From Pseudomonadota bacterium (GTDB lineage: Bacteria > Pseudomonadota > Alphaproteobacteria > Rhizobiales > JAKPQE01): DNA of 33,108 nucleotides. The translations under genes were made by a program, and so were the position numbers. Below are positions 25,266 through 33,108 of the stretch, one piece after another (within the stretch, counting starts at the first letter, position 1; the number at the start of each line of letters is the position of its first letter). Below the pieces are notes generated by a model, which saw nothing but the letters and a program-made list of their open reading frames with translations, had not been told where the DNA came from and did no database searches. The DNA lies in assembly GCA_029572955.1 (NCBI GenBank), contig JAKPQE010000111.1, positions 1 through 33,108 of the forward strand. The letters run 5' to 3'.

Positions 25266-26258
25266 ATGCAGTTCCAGCTCGCCAGACCCAATTCCCGGCA
25301 CAAGCCGCTCAACGACGCGATCCGCCTCGCCAACAAGGGATTCCTCGAACTCGCCATCTTCGGCAAGTTCCTCGCCGACCGGCGCCAGCTCCCGCTCGGC
25401 CTTCGCCAATACGGCCTCTACCGGACGATCCACCGCTTCAGCCTCCGGGAGACCGGGCGGTTTCCGAACCTCGTCGCCTGCGCGGACATCAACGATTTCG
25501 CCAACTGGATCAAGCTCTTCGATCAGGATCCGCTGATCGTCCAGTGTTCCGACAAGCTCGCTGCCCGCGACTATGTCGCCGCGAAGGTCGGACCGGACAT
25601 CCTCACGAGAATATTCCAGATCCACGAGCATTTTTCCGAGATCGACTTCGACGCCCTGCCGAAATCCTTCGTCATCAAGACCAACAACGATTCCGGCACG
25701 GTCATCATCGTTCCGGACAAGGACACGCTCGACCGTACCGAGGCCGAACGCCGCGTCGAGCGGGCCCTTTCGAACGTTTATGGCGCGGCCCACGGCGAAT
25801 GGGCCTATGCCCATATCACGCCGAAGGTCTTCGTCGAGGAGAGCCTTGCCAGCGCGGACGGAGTGCCGCCGCTCGACCATCGCTTCTTTGCCGCCGACGG
25901 CAAGGTCGGCTTCGCCGTCATCAGTTACGGTGGCCGCGACCCGCGCGAGCGCCGGGCCATCCTGGTCGACACGGACGGGCGCGACACCGGCCTCAACATC
26001 GGCGGCGGCATCCAGTTCGACGACTACCCGCTCCCCGCCAACTGGACGGAGATGATCGAGGTCGCCGAAAAGCTCGCGGCGGACTTCAAGATGGTGCGGG
26101 TCGATCTCTATTCGGCCGGCGGCGGCATCCGTTTCGGCGAACTGACCTTCTGGCCGAATGCCGGGGCGATGACCGGTCCCGACATCGTCCGCGTCGCGCC
26201 GCTCATCGACTTCGACCGCACGACCTTCAAGCCGCCCTATCGCCCGCGGCAGGGTTGA
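25266..26258 (+). CDS. TupA-like ATP-grasp protein (copy 1)
   Basis: A 330-residue protein resembling the ATPgrasp_TupA family, named after a teichuronopeptide biosynthesis gene. Such proteins are thought to form amide bonds, joining amino acids or amines to a carboxylated polysaccharide. Matching blocks in order are CSDKLAARDYVAAKVG (about 95-110), LPKSFVIKTNNDSGTVIIVPD, EWAYAHITPKVFVEE, and the metal-binding end VRVDLYSAGGGIRFGELTFWPNAGA. The usual DYKF segment is DHRFFAADGK here. A possible -10 box CTATGA lies at 25218-25223, but no clear Shine-Dalgarno site precedes ATG 25266. Its closest visible relative is the next gene. Substrates are unknown. Confidence 0.85.
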   Translation: MQFQLARPNSRHKPLNDAIRLANKGFLELAIFGKFLADRRQLPLGLRQYGLYRTIHRFSLRETGRFPNLVACADINDFANWIKLFDQDPLIVQCSDKLAARDYVAAKVGPDILTRIFQIHEHFSEIDFDALPKSFVIKTNNDSGTVIIVPDKDTLDRTEAERRVERALSNVYGAAHGEWAYAHITPKVFVEESLASADGVPPLDHRFFAADGKVGFAVISYGGRDPRERRAILVDTDGRDTGLNIGGGIQFDDYPLPANWTEMIEVAEKLAADFKMVRVDLYSAGGGIRFGELTFWPNAGAMTGPDIVRVAPLIDFDRTTFKPPYRPRQG

Positions 26259-26478
26259 GGGCCAGGCCGCTCCGCGGCCGTCGCGGCACGAGCCGGGCCG
26301 ATGTGTCGCGGCGATCTTTCGACCAATCCCCGTGCCGGACGTAGCGACCTCGCGGCGCGGCGTGCTATGCCCCGCGACAAGCCGGTCGAAAGCGCTCCCC
26401 CCCGCGCGTCGAGGCAAGTGCGGGGGACAGGTTCGCGCCGTCTCGCCGGCCTCGATCGAGAGGACGCAGCGCAGAGCG

Positions 26479-27444
26479 ATGCAGTCGATCATCAAACGAT
26501 CGCGGCAACTTCGGGAGCGGGCCGAGGCGGCCCTGCTCGATCTGCGCATCGGGCTGAAGTTCCGCTCCGACCGGCGCTACCTGCCGCTGACCGCCGGGCA
26601 TTTCGACCTCTACCGGACCGTCCACCGCCATTCGTATCGAGAACTCGGCCGCTTCCCCGATCTCGTCGCGTGCCGCGACCTCAACGACATGATCAACTGG
26701 TCGAAGCTGTTCGACCAGAACCCGGCAATGGTCGACTGTACCGACAAGCTCGGTGTGCGCGACTACGTCGCGGCCCGGGTCGGACCGCAGCATCTCACCG
26801 AGATCTTCCAGGTGCGGGACCATTTCGCCGGGATCGACTTCGAGGCGCTGCCGAAGTCCTTCGTCGTCAAGACCAACAACGATTCCGGCACGGTCATCGT
26901 CGTTCCGGACAAGGACGAACTCGATCGCGCCGAAGCCGAGCGGCTCGTCGAACGCGCCCTCTCGCAGGTCTATGGCGCGGCCCACGGCGAATGGGCCTAT
27001 GCCCATATCGTGCCGAAGGTCTTCGTCGAAGAAAACCTGGCGGATCAGAACGGGGCATCGCCACCCGACTACAAGTTCTTCTGCGCGGGCGGCAAGGTGA
27101 CCTACTGCTCGTATCTGTACGGTCGCGGCACTGCTCGGCGGGCCCAGGCAATCGACCCGATGGGCAACGACACCGGCCTCAATGCCGGGGGATTTCCTTA
27201 CGGGTCGCAATACTCCAGACCGGACAACTGGGAACGCATGATCGAGGTGGCCGAGACCCTTGCCGCCGACTTCAAGCTCGTTCGGGTCGATATCTATTCC
27301 ATCGGGGAAAGAATTGTCGTTGGAGAGATGACTTTTTGGCCGCTGGCCGGCGCCTTCAAAGGGCCCGACCTGCCTCAGATATCGCGGTTGATCGATTTCG
27401 ACCGCACCAGCGTCCGGCCGCCCTACCGGGCGAAAGACCGCTGA
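26479..27444 (+). CDS. TupA-like ATP-grasp protein (copy 2)
   Basis: A 321-residue paralogue of copy 1. Shared blocks include a near-identical LPKSFVVKTNNDSGTVIVVP, VYGAAHGEWAYAHI and LVRVDIYSIGERIVVGEMTF. This copy keeps the family's DYKFFCAGGK, which copy 1 has altered. The region after it (SYLYGRGTARRAQAIDPMGN) is unlike copy 1, so the acceptor pocket probably differs. I take the ATG at 26479 because it gives the same N-terminal layout. The frame is open to 26332, and the ribosome binding site is unclear (GAGAGG lies 16 nt away). A 220-nt gap without other features separates the two copies. It converges with the glycosyltransferase gene, 9 nt apart. Confidence 0.85.
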   Translation: MQSIIKRSRQLRERAEAALLDLRIGLKFRSDRRYLPLTAGHFDLYRTVHRHSYRELGRFPDLVACRDLNDMINWSKLFDQNPAMVDCTDKLGVRDYVAARVGPQHLTEIFQVRDHFAGIDFEALPKSFVVKTNNDSGTVIVVPDKDELDRAEAERLVERALSQVYGAAHGEWAYAHIVPKVFVEENLADQNGASPPDYKFFCAGGKVTYCSYLYGRGTARRAQAIDPMGNDTGLNAGGFPYGSQYSRPDNWERMIEVAETLAADFKLVRVDIYSIGERIVVGEMTFWPLAGAFKGPDLPQISRLIDFDRTSVRPPYRAKDR

Positions 27445-27453
27445 GGCCGGCCG

Positions 27454-28428
27454 TCACTTGCCGCTCGTCGAATTGACGGTCGCCGCGATACCGAAGAGCG
27501 AGAGCAGCGTCACGATGATCCGCCGCTGGCGCCGGGTGCGGCCGGGAATGCGGATCGCGCCGTCGTTCGCATGCTCGTCGAAGAGGTTGCGCGGGCACTC
27601 GCCGCGCCAGCCGGTGGCGCCGACACTGTCGAAAAGCTCGCGCAGCAGCGAATCCTCGGGCGGTCGCAGCGTCTTGTCGAGCTTCTGGCGCCGGAAGATC
27701 TCGTTCCACAGATGCAGGAAGGTCGCGCCGCGTACCCGCTCGCGCAGCACGGCCGTGCGGGTCGGCCGCATCAGGTCGAGCGCTTCGGTGTAGTGGACCG
27801 GATAGGCCGTCATCATCGGCGCGACATCGGCCATCAGGCCGTGGCGCTCGAAAAGCGCGGTGACGAGCTTCGGCCCCGTCTCGCCCCACCTCGATCCGCG
27901 GCCGATTTCCTCGCATCGGCGCAAGGCGTCGATGGCGGCGGGATGACCTGCCGGCAGTCGCAGCACCGCCGAGTTGGCCAGCCCCGACTCCTGGAAGGCG
28001 GCGAAGACCTCGCCGTCCGGAACGGTGTCGCCGACGAGGAAGACGTCGGTGTCGACCCACCAGCCGCCGCTTTCGGCCAGCAGCTTGTAGCGGAAGAGAT
28101 TGGCAAAGGCCGCCGGCGAGCCGGCGCCCTCGCGCGCTTCTTCGCCATAGGTGAAATAGCGCTCGGGCGGCAGGATCCGGGCGGCGTCGCACCGCTTGAC
28201 GCCGGCCGGAACCTCGAGATCGCCATGGTAGGTGTAGAGATGGAACTCGTGGCCCTTGCGCACGAAGGACGCAAGGCACGCCGCCTCGTAGGGCGTGAGC
28301 GGACCGCCGTGCCAGAAGGATTGGAAGGTCGCCAACTCGTTTGCCGTCTCGATAGTTCGAACCGTCTGGCATAAAACAGCCTGAAGCCGGGCGATTTCAA
28401 GCCCGCCAATCGACCCATCGTGCCGCAC
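27454..28428 (-). CDS. DXD-motif glycosyltransferase (capsular polysaccharide type)
   Basis: A 324-residue GT-A glycosyltransferase of the sugar-binding-DXD (GT32-like) group, often annotated capsular polysaccharide synthesis protein. The opening FQSFWHGGPLTPYEAACLASF, the RYKLLAESGGWWVDTDVFLV block with the metal- and nucleotide-sugar-binding DTD, and LHLWNEIFRR are recognisable. The C-terminus ends in basic residues and a hydrophobic stretch (RRIIVTLLSLFGIAATVN), perhaps a membrane anchor. The start is uncertain: GTG at 28428 opens the frame, but conserved sequence begins near residue 33, so TTG at 28335 is possible. It lies tail-to-tail with the ATP-grasp genes. Sugar donor and acceptor are unknown. 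Confidence 0.82.
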   Translation of the reverse strand: MRHDGSIGGLEIARLQAVLCQTVRTIETANELATFQSFWHGGPLTPYEAACLASFVRKGHEFHLYTYHGDLEVPAGVKRCDAARILPPERYFTYGEEAREGAGSPAAFANLFRYKLLAESGGWWVDTDVFLVGDTVPDGEVFAAFQESGLANSAVLRLPAGHPAAIDALRRCEEIGRGSRWGETGPKLVTALFERHGLMADVAPMMTAYPVHYTEALDLMRPTRTAVLRERVRGATFLHLWNEIFRRQKLDKTLRPPEDSLLRELFDSVGATGWRGECPRNLFDEHANDGAIRIPGRTRRQRRIIVTLLSLFGIAATVNSTSGK

Positions 28429-28468
28429 CGGTCGCGCACCGCCTGTCCCCCCGCCTCCCCCTTAGCCA

Positions 28469-28497
28469 CTGGCGCGCCGGCCCCTGCCTCCTATACT
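28469..28497 (+). promoter_or_regulatory. Candidate promoter of dnaG
   Basis: TATACT (28492-28497) is a strong -10 match, with CTGGCG (28469-28474) as a weak -35 at 17 nt. The predicted start, near 28504, is at or almost at the dnaG ATG (28506), which has no Shine-Dalgarno site. Confidence 0.5.
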
Positions 28498-28505
28498 GTC
28501 CGGCC

Positions 28506-30437
28506 ATGCGCTATCCGTCCGGCCTTCTCGAGGAAATCCGCACGCGGCTTCCGATCTCGGAGGTCGTCGGCCGGCGCGTGACCTGGGACCGGCGCAAGTC
28601 GCAGCCGGCCAAGGGCGACTACTGGGCCTGCTGCCCGTTCCATTCGGAAAAGACGCCGTCCTTCCACGTCGACGACCGGCGCGGCATCTACAAGTGCTTC
28701 GGCTGCGGCGCCTCCGGCGACATGTTCAAGTTCCTCACCGAGACCGAGGGCCTGTCGTTCCCCGAGGCGGTGGAACGGCTCGCGTCCGATGCCGGCGTGC
28801 CGCTGCCCGCCCCCGATCCGCGTGCCGCCGAGCGCGAGGAGAAGCGGGCGAGTCTCTACGACGTGATGGAGCTGGCGACCCGGTTCTTCGAGGAGTGCCT
28901 TTCCGGCCGTGCCGGGGCGGCGGCGCGCGGCTATCTTGCCGGGCGCGAACTCGGCCCGGCGCTGCAGAAGAAATTCCGCCTCGGCTACGCGCCGAACGAC
29001 CGCTCGGCGCTCAAGACCTTCCTTGCCGGCAAGGGTGTCACGGCCGAGCAGATGGCCGAGGCCGGGCTCGTCGTCTCCGGCCCGGACATCGCGGTCTCCT
29101 ACGATCGCTTCCGCGACCGGGTGATCTTCCCGATCACCGACCTGAAGGGCCGCGTCATCGCCTTCGGCGGCCGGGCGATGTCGGCGGACCAGCCCGCCAA
29201 ATACCTCAACTCGCCGGAAACGCCGCTCTTTCACAAGGGCGACGTGCTCTACAACGGCGCCGAGGCGCGGCGGGCGGCGGCGCAGGGCGCGACGATCATC
29301 GCCGCGGAAGGCTATGTCGACGTCATCGCCCTCGTCGCCGCCGGTTTTGCCGGCGCCGTCGCGCCGCTCGGCACGGCGCTGACGGAAAACCAGCTTCGCC
29401 TGCTGTGGCGCTTCTCGCCGGAACCGGTGCTCTGCTTCGACGGCGACGCGGCGGGCCTGCGCGCCGCATCGCGGGCGATCGACCTCGCCCTGCCGCTGAT
29501 CGAGCCCGGCCGCAGCGTGCGCTTTGCGCTTTTGCCGCAGGGCCAGGACCCGGACGACCTGATCCGCGCCGCCGGCCGACAGGCGATGGAGGACGTCGTC
29601 TCGGCGGCCCGGCCGCTCGCCGACATGCTGTGGCGGCGCGAGGCGGAGTCCGGCGTCTTCGACACGCCGGAGCGGCGGGCGGCGCTGGAAATGCGGATCG
29701 GCGAACTCGTCCGCGCCATCGCCGACGAAACGGTGCGCCGGCACTATCACCAGGCGCTCGGCGAGCGGCTGCGCGCCTTCTTCGGCGCAGACACCGAAAG
29801 CCGCGGGCAGCGCGGCGGGCGCGGCGGGCAGCGCCGCACCGGCGAGCGCGGCCGCGGCGGCCGGGCGAACGAGCCGGCGACGGCGAGTTCGAGCCTGCTC
29901 GGCCATCCGATGCTGGCGCGCGAATACCGGGCGCCGTTGTCGCGCCGCGAGGCGGTGCTGGTCGGTGCGGCGATCAACCACCCCGGCCTCGTCGACCGGC
30001 ATTTCGACGAATTCGCCTCGCTCGAGATCGCCCCGGGCGATCTGGAACTGGTGCGCCGCACGATCGTCGCGGCGGTGTCGGAAGATCACGGCATCACGTC
30101 GGTGGCGCTGCGCGAGCGGATCGCCGGCGCCGGCGCCGGGCCGACGCTCGAGGCGATCGACCGGATGCTCGTCTCCTGCCGCGAGTGGTACGCCAAGCCC
30201 GAGGCCGACCCGCAGGACGCAGAGGAAGCCTGGACGCAAGCGCTGATCTTGCACAAACGGGCGCACTCATTACATAAGGAACTCAGAGCCGCCGAGCTTG
30301 CCCTCGCCAACGATCCGAGCGAGGAGAACTTCGCCCGGCTCATCGATATTCAGGCCGAGCTGGCACGGGCCGATGGCACGGAGGCTTTGAGCGAAGGTTT
30401 CGGCGTGAGGTCCGGCCGATCGGGGCGGACATTTTGA
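28506..30437 (+). CDS. dnaG: DNA primase
   Basis: A 643-residue primase that makes RNA primers at the replication fork. The N-terminal zinc-binding domain has Cys43, His46, Cys64 and Cys67 (CCPFHSEKTPSF, YKCFGCGASG). The RNA polymerase core follows with YLNSPETPLFHKG, then the TOPRIM domain with Glu268 (AEGYVDVIAL) and Asp312/Asp314 (CFDGDAAG). Residues about 432-455 are an Arg/Gly-rich linker (RGQRGGRGGQRRTGERGRGG), unusually basic. The C-terminal helicase-binding domain occupies roughly 480-643. It is followed by rpoD on the same strand, the classic primase-sigma arrangement, but with a 270-nt gap containing separate control sites. Confidence 0.98.
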   Translation: MRYPSGLLEEIRTRLPISEVVGRRVTWDRRKSQPAKGDYWACCPFHSEKTPSFHVDDRRGIYKCFGCGASGDMFKFLTETEGLSFPEAVERLASDAGVPLPAPDPRAAEREEKRASLYDVMELATRFFEECLSGRAGAAARGYLAGRELGPALQKKFRLGYAPNDRSALKTFLAGKGVTAEQMAEAGLVVSGPDIAVSYDRFRDRVIFPITDLKGRVIAFGGRAMSADQPAKYLNSPETPLFHKGDVLYNGAEARRAAAQGATIIAAEGYVDVIALVAAGFAGAVAPLGTALTENQLRLLWRFSPEPVLCFDGDAAGLRAASRAIDLALPLIEPGRSVRFALLPQGQDPDDLIRAAGRQAMEDVVSAARPLADMLWRREAESGVFDTPERRAALEMRIGELVRAIADETVRRHYHQALGERLRAFFGADTESRGQRGGRGGQRRTGERGRGGRANEPATASSSLLGHPMLAREYRAPLSRREAVLVGAAINHPGLVDRHFDEFASLEIAPGDLELVRRTIVAAVSEDHGITSVALRERIAGAGAGPTLEAIDRMLVSCREWYAKPEADPQDAEEAWTQALILHKRAHSLHKELRAAELALANDPSEENFARLIDIQAELARADGTEALSEGFGVRSGRSGRTF

Positions 30438-30454
30438 GGGACTGGGGCAAACAG

Positions 30455-30473
30455 GGTTAATTCTGATTTAACC
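30455..30473 (+). promoter_or_regulatory. CtrA-type site upstream of rpoD
   Basis: GGTTAA-N7-TTAACC: two TTAA half-sites exactly 7 nt apart (30457-30460, 30468-30471) followed by C. This fits the CtrA consensus TTAA-N7-TTAAC and is also a perfect 6-bp inverted repeat. It begins 18 nt after the dnaG stop codon, between dnaG and rpoD. Confidence 0.5.
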
Positions 30474-30608
30474 GCTTGGGTTTAGTTCCTGGGAAAGGCT
30501 TGCGCGACGGCGCGGGTGACCGGGAAAACCGGATACTGACAGGGCAGGCTGGCACCGCATGGACGGGCCGGCCTTCTTGCGGCTTGCGGCTAAGGTTTTT
30601 CCCCGATC

Positions 30609-30638
30609 CTTCTGGAATTGCGGCGGGCGTGCCTCTAT
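30609..30638 (+). promoter_or_regulatory. Candidate promoter of rpoD
   Basis: CTTCTG (30609-30614), 18-nt spacer, CTCTAT (30633-30638), giving a leader of about 63 nt. The match is imperfect; a heat-shock (sigma-32) reading of the same boxes is also possible. Confidence 0.35.
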
Positions 30639-30707
30639 GTGTCTGCCGCAGCGAACCTGGCGAGTGGGTGTCCACTTCCAACGTGACTGCTCTAGTGGGG
30701 CGAGCGA

Positions 30708-32693
<1,986 letters not shown>

Positions 32694-32715
32694 TCGATCT
32701 GGCGGACCTTTCTCC

Positions 32716-32841
32716 GCCGATCAGCTTGTCCTTCTCGCTCGTCCCGGCTTCGCCGGCGCCCGAAGCGCTGATCTTGTCATTCGGCCGATCAGCTTGTCCT
32801 TCTCGCTTGTCCCGGCTTCTCCGGCGCTCGAAGGGCTGATC
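32716..32841. repeat. Two tandem 58-nt elements with GATCAGC/GCTGATC ends
   Basis: Copies at 32716-32773 and 32784-32841 match at 54 of 58 positions and are spaced 68 nt apart. Each starts GCCGATCAGCTTGTCCTTCT and ends GCTGATC, so the ends are inverted repeats. Internal arms CTTC/GAAG and CCGG/CCGG could extend a hairpin. A further small hairpin, GGCGGA-N6-TCCGCC (32701-32718), directly precedes them. They lie between the two rpoD tails and resemble REP-type palindromic repeats; I cannot say whether more copies exist in the genome. Confidence 0.7.
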
Positions 32842-32846
32842 TCGAA

Positions 32847-32923
32847 AGATCGAGGCGAAGGCCCTCAGGAAGCTGAAGCACCCGAGCCGCAGCCGCAAGC
32901 TCCGCAGCTTCCTCGACAACTGA
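32847..32923 (+). pseudogene. Displaced second copy of the rpoD 3' end
   Basis: This 77-nt segment repeats rpoD 32617-32693 without indels. The first 43 nt (32847-32889) are identical. The next part encodes the same residues RSRKLR with different codons (CGC/CGG, AGC/TCG, AAG/AAA, CTC/CTG), and the final FLDN-stop is identical again. The frame has a TGA just upstream (32837-32839) and no start, so it is not translated. It keeps a terminator hairpin 27 nt downstream, suggesting this is the original tail and the one now attached to rpoD is a replacement. Confidence 0.85.
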
Positions 32924-32949
32924 GCAAGAGCGCCGTCCGCAACGAATTC

Positions 32950-32967
32950 GGGCCCCTTTCGGGGCCC
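32950..32967 (+). terminator. Probable former rpoD terminator hairpin
   Basis: GGGCCCC-TTTC-GGGGCCC is a perfect 7-bp stem. The expected T tract is missing: GTCAGACTG follows instead, where the insertion sequence appears to begin. The terminator may have been cut by the insertion. Confidence 0.55.
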
Positions 32968-32981
32968 GTCAGACTGCTGAC

Positions 32982-33009
32982 AAACCCCTGGTGTTGGCCG
33001 GGGGTTTTT
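32982..33009 (+). terminator. Terminator hairpin inside the IS left end
   Basis: AAACCCCTGG (32982-32991) pairs with CCGGGGGTTT (32998-33007), one T-G pair, 6-nt loop, with TTTTT ending at 33009. It lies just upstream of the transposase start and would block read-through from rpoD into the transposase gene. Confidence 0.65.
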
Positions 33010-33022
33010 GATTCAGTGGGTC

Positions 33023-33108
33023 ATGCTGAAGGAACCTGGACCTGAACAACTGGCGATCGAGATGGTGACGCTCGATCAGCTTGTTCCGCGCGATCACCTG
33101 TTGCGCCG
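33023..33108 (+). CDS. IS1182-type transposase, N-terminal fragment (continues outside window)
   Basis: The frame from ATG 33023 reads MLKEPGPEQLAIEM, then VTLDQLVPRDHLLR to the window edge, 28 residues. The QLVPxDHLLR block is the conserved N-terminus of IS1182/IS5-group DDE transposases. The GPEQLAIEMVTLDQLV part favours IS1182. Only GTGGG is available as a ribosome binding site. Whether the gene is intact cannot be judged. Confidence 0.75.
   Translation, partial: MLKEPGPEQLAIEMVTLDQLVPRDHLLR

Larger units (their letters stand above)
32970..33108 (+). mobile_element. Left end of an IS1182-like insertion sequence (truncated by window)
   Basis: The sequence from about CAGACTGCTGACAAACCCC onward leads within some 50 nt to a transposase start, the layout of an IS left end. 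The outer boundary is inferred from the break after the terminator hairpin. The right end, inverted repeat partner and target duplication are outside the window. Confidence 0.6.

Noticed and set aside
28491-30266. 591-codon minus-strand frame opposite dnaG
   Set aside because: Shadow of dnaG; Arg/Asp/Gly-rich with no recognisable domain.
33070-33085. Short match CGATCAGCTTGT in the transposase start to the 58-nt repeats
   Set aside because: It is only 12 nt and is explained by the coding sequence LDQLV of the transposase; treated as coincidence.

Overview
The window is a stretch of high-GC chromosome from an alphaproteobacterium, most likely of the order Hyphomicrobiales (Rhizobiales). The evidence is gene content and order: a class I PhaC end, argC and speB near rplM-rpsI, an lrp / ELM1-like / trxB / LsrB(VtlR)-type LysR block, and carA - yqeY - dnaG - rpoD. 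Several promoters also fit the alphaproteobacterial TTGAC-N17-TA(T/G) type. I cannot name a genus from sequence reading alone.

Layout. 1-2716: 3' end of phaC with its terminator, then a secreted TPR-repeat protein. 2730-5052 (minus): argC and an agmatinase-type ureohydrolase, separated by G/C-rich palindromes. 5227-6090: an AT-rich patch with one unrecognised two-helix membrane/coiled-coil protein, the clearest sign of transfer inside the core block. 6094-9532 (minus): lipid/diacylglycerol kinase, small methyltransferase, rpsI, rplM and a PaaI-type thioesterase. 9665-11122 (plus): an ECHDC3-like crotonase lacking both catalytic glutamates, and a CoA-binding protein. 11193-12395 (minus): aspartate aminotransferase. 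12792-13742 (plus): CaCA antiporter. 13826-17099 (minus): possible small RNA or long 3' UTR, LysR regulator, trxB and ELM1-like gene, with lrp diverging. 17692-22333: two tandem GYF_2-DUF805 membrane proteins, three poorly characterised membrane or secreted proteins, and msrP. 22433-24371: divergent carA and yqeY. 24594-28428: an accessory segment with a GNAT, two tandem TupA-like ATP-grasp proteins and a DXD glycosyltransferase, placed between yqeY and dnaG. 28506-32693: dnaG and rpoD. 32694-33108: a decayed junction followed by the start of an IS1182-like insertion sequence.

How the genes work together. Most of the window is housekeeping: arginine and pyrimidine precursors (argC, carA), ribosomal proteins, thiol redox (trxB with a neighbouring LysR regulator), replication priming and the main sigma factor. 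The accessory parts are the AT-rich gene, the ATP-grasp/glycosyltransferase cluster (probably envelope polysaccharide decoration) and the 3' side of rpoD.

The most unusual observation is just after rpoD. The last 77 nt of the gene are repeated 230 nt downstream with no indel. The first 43 nt are identical. The rest encodes the same amino acids with different codons, including a TCG/AGC serine switch. Between the two copies lie two 58-nt near-identical elements bounded by GATCAGC/GCTGATC. This looks like a replaced gene tail with the displaced original left behind, and an insertion sequence sits directly after the old terminator hairpin.
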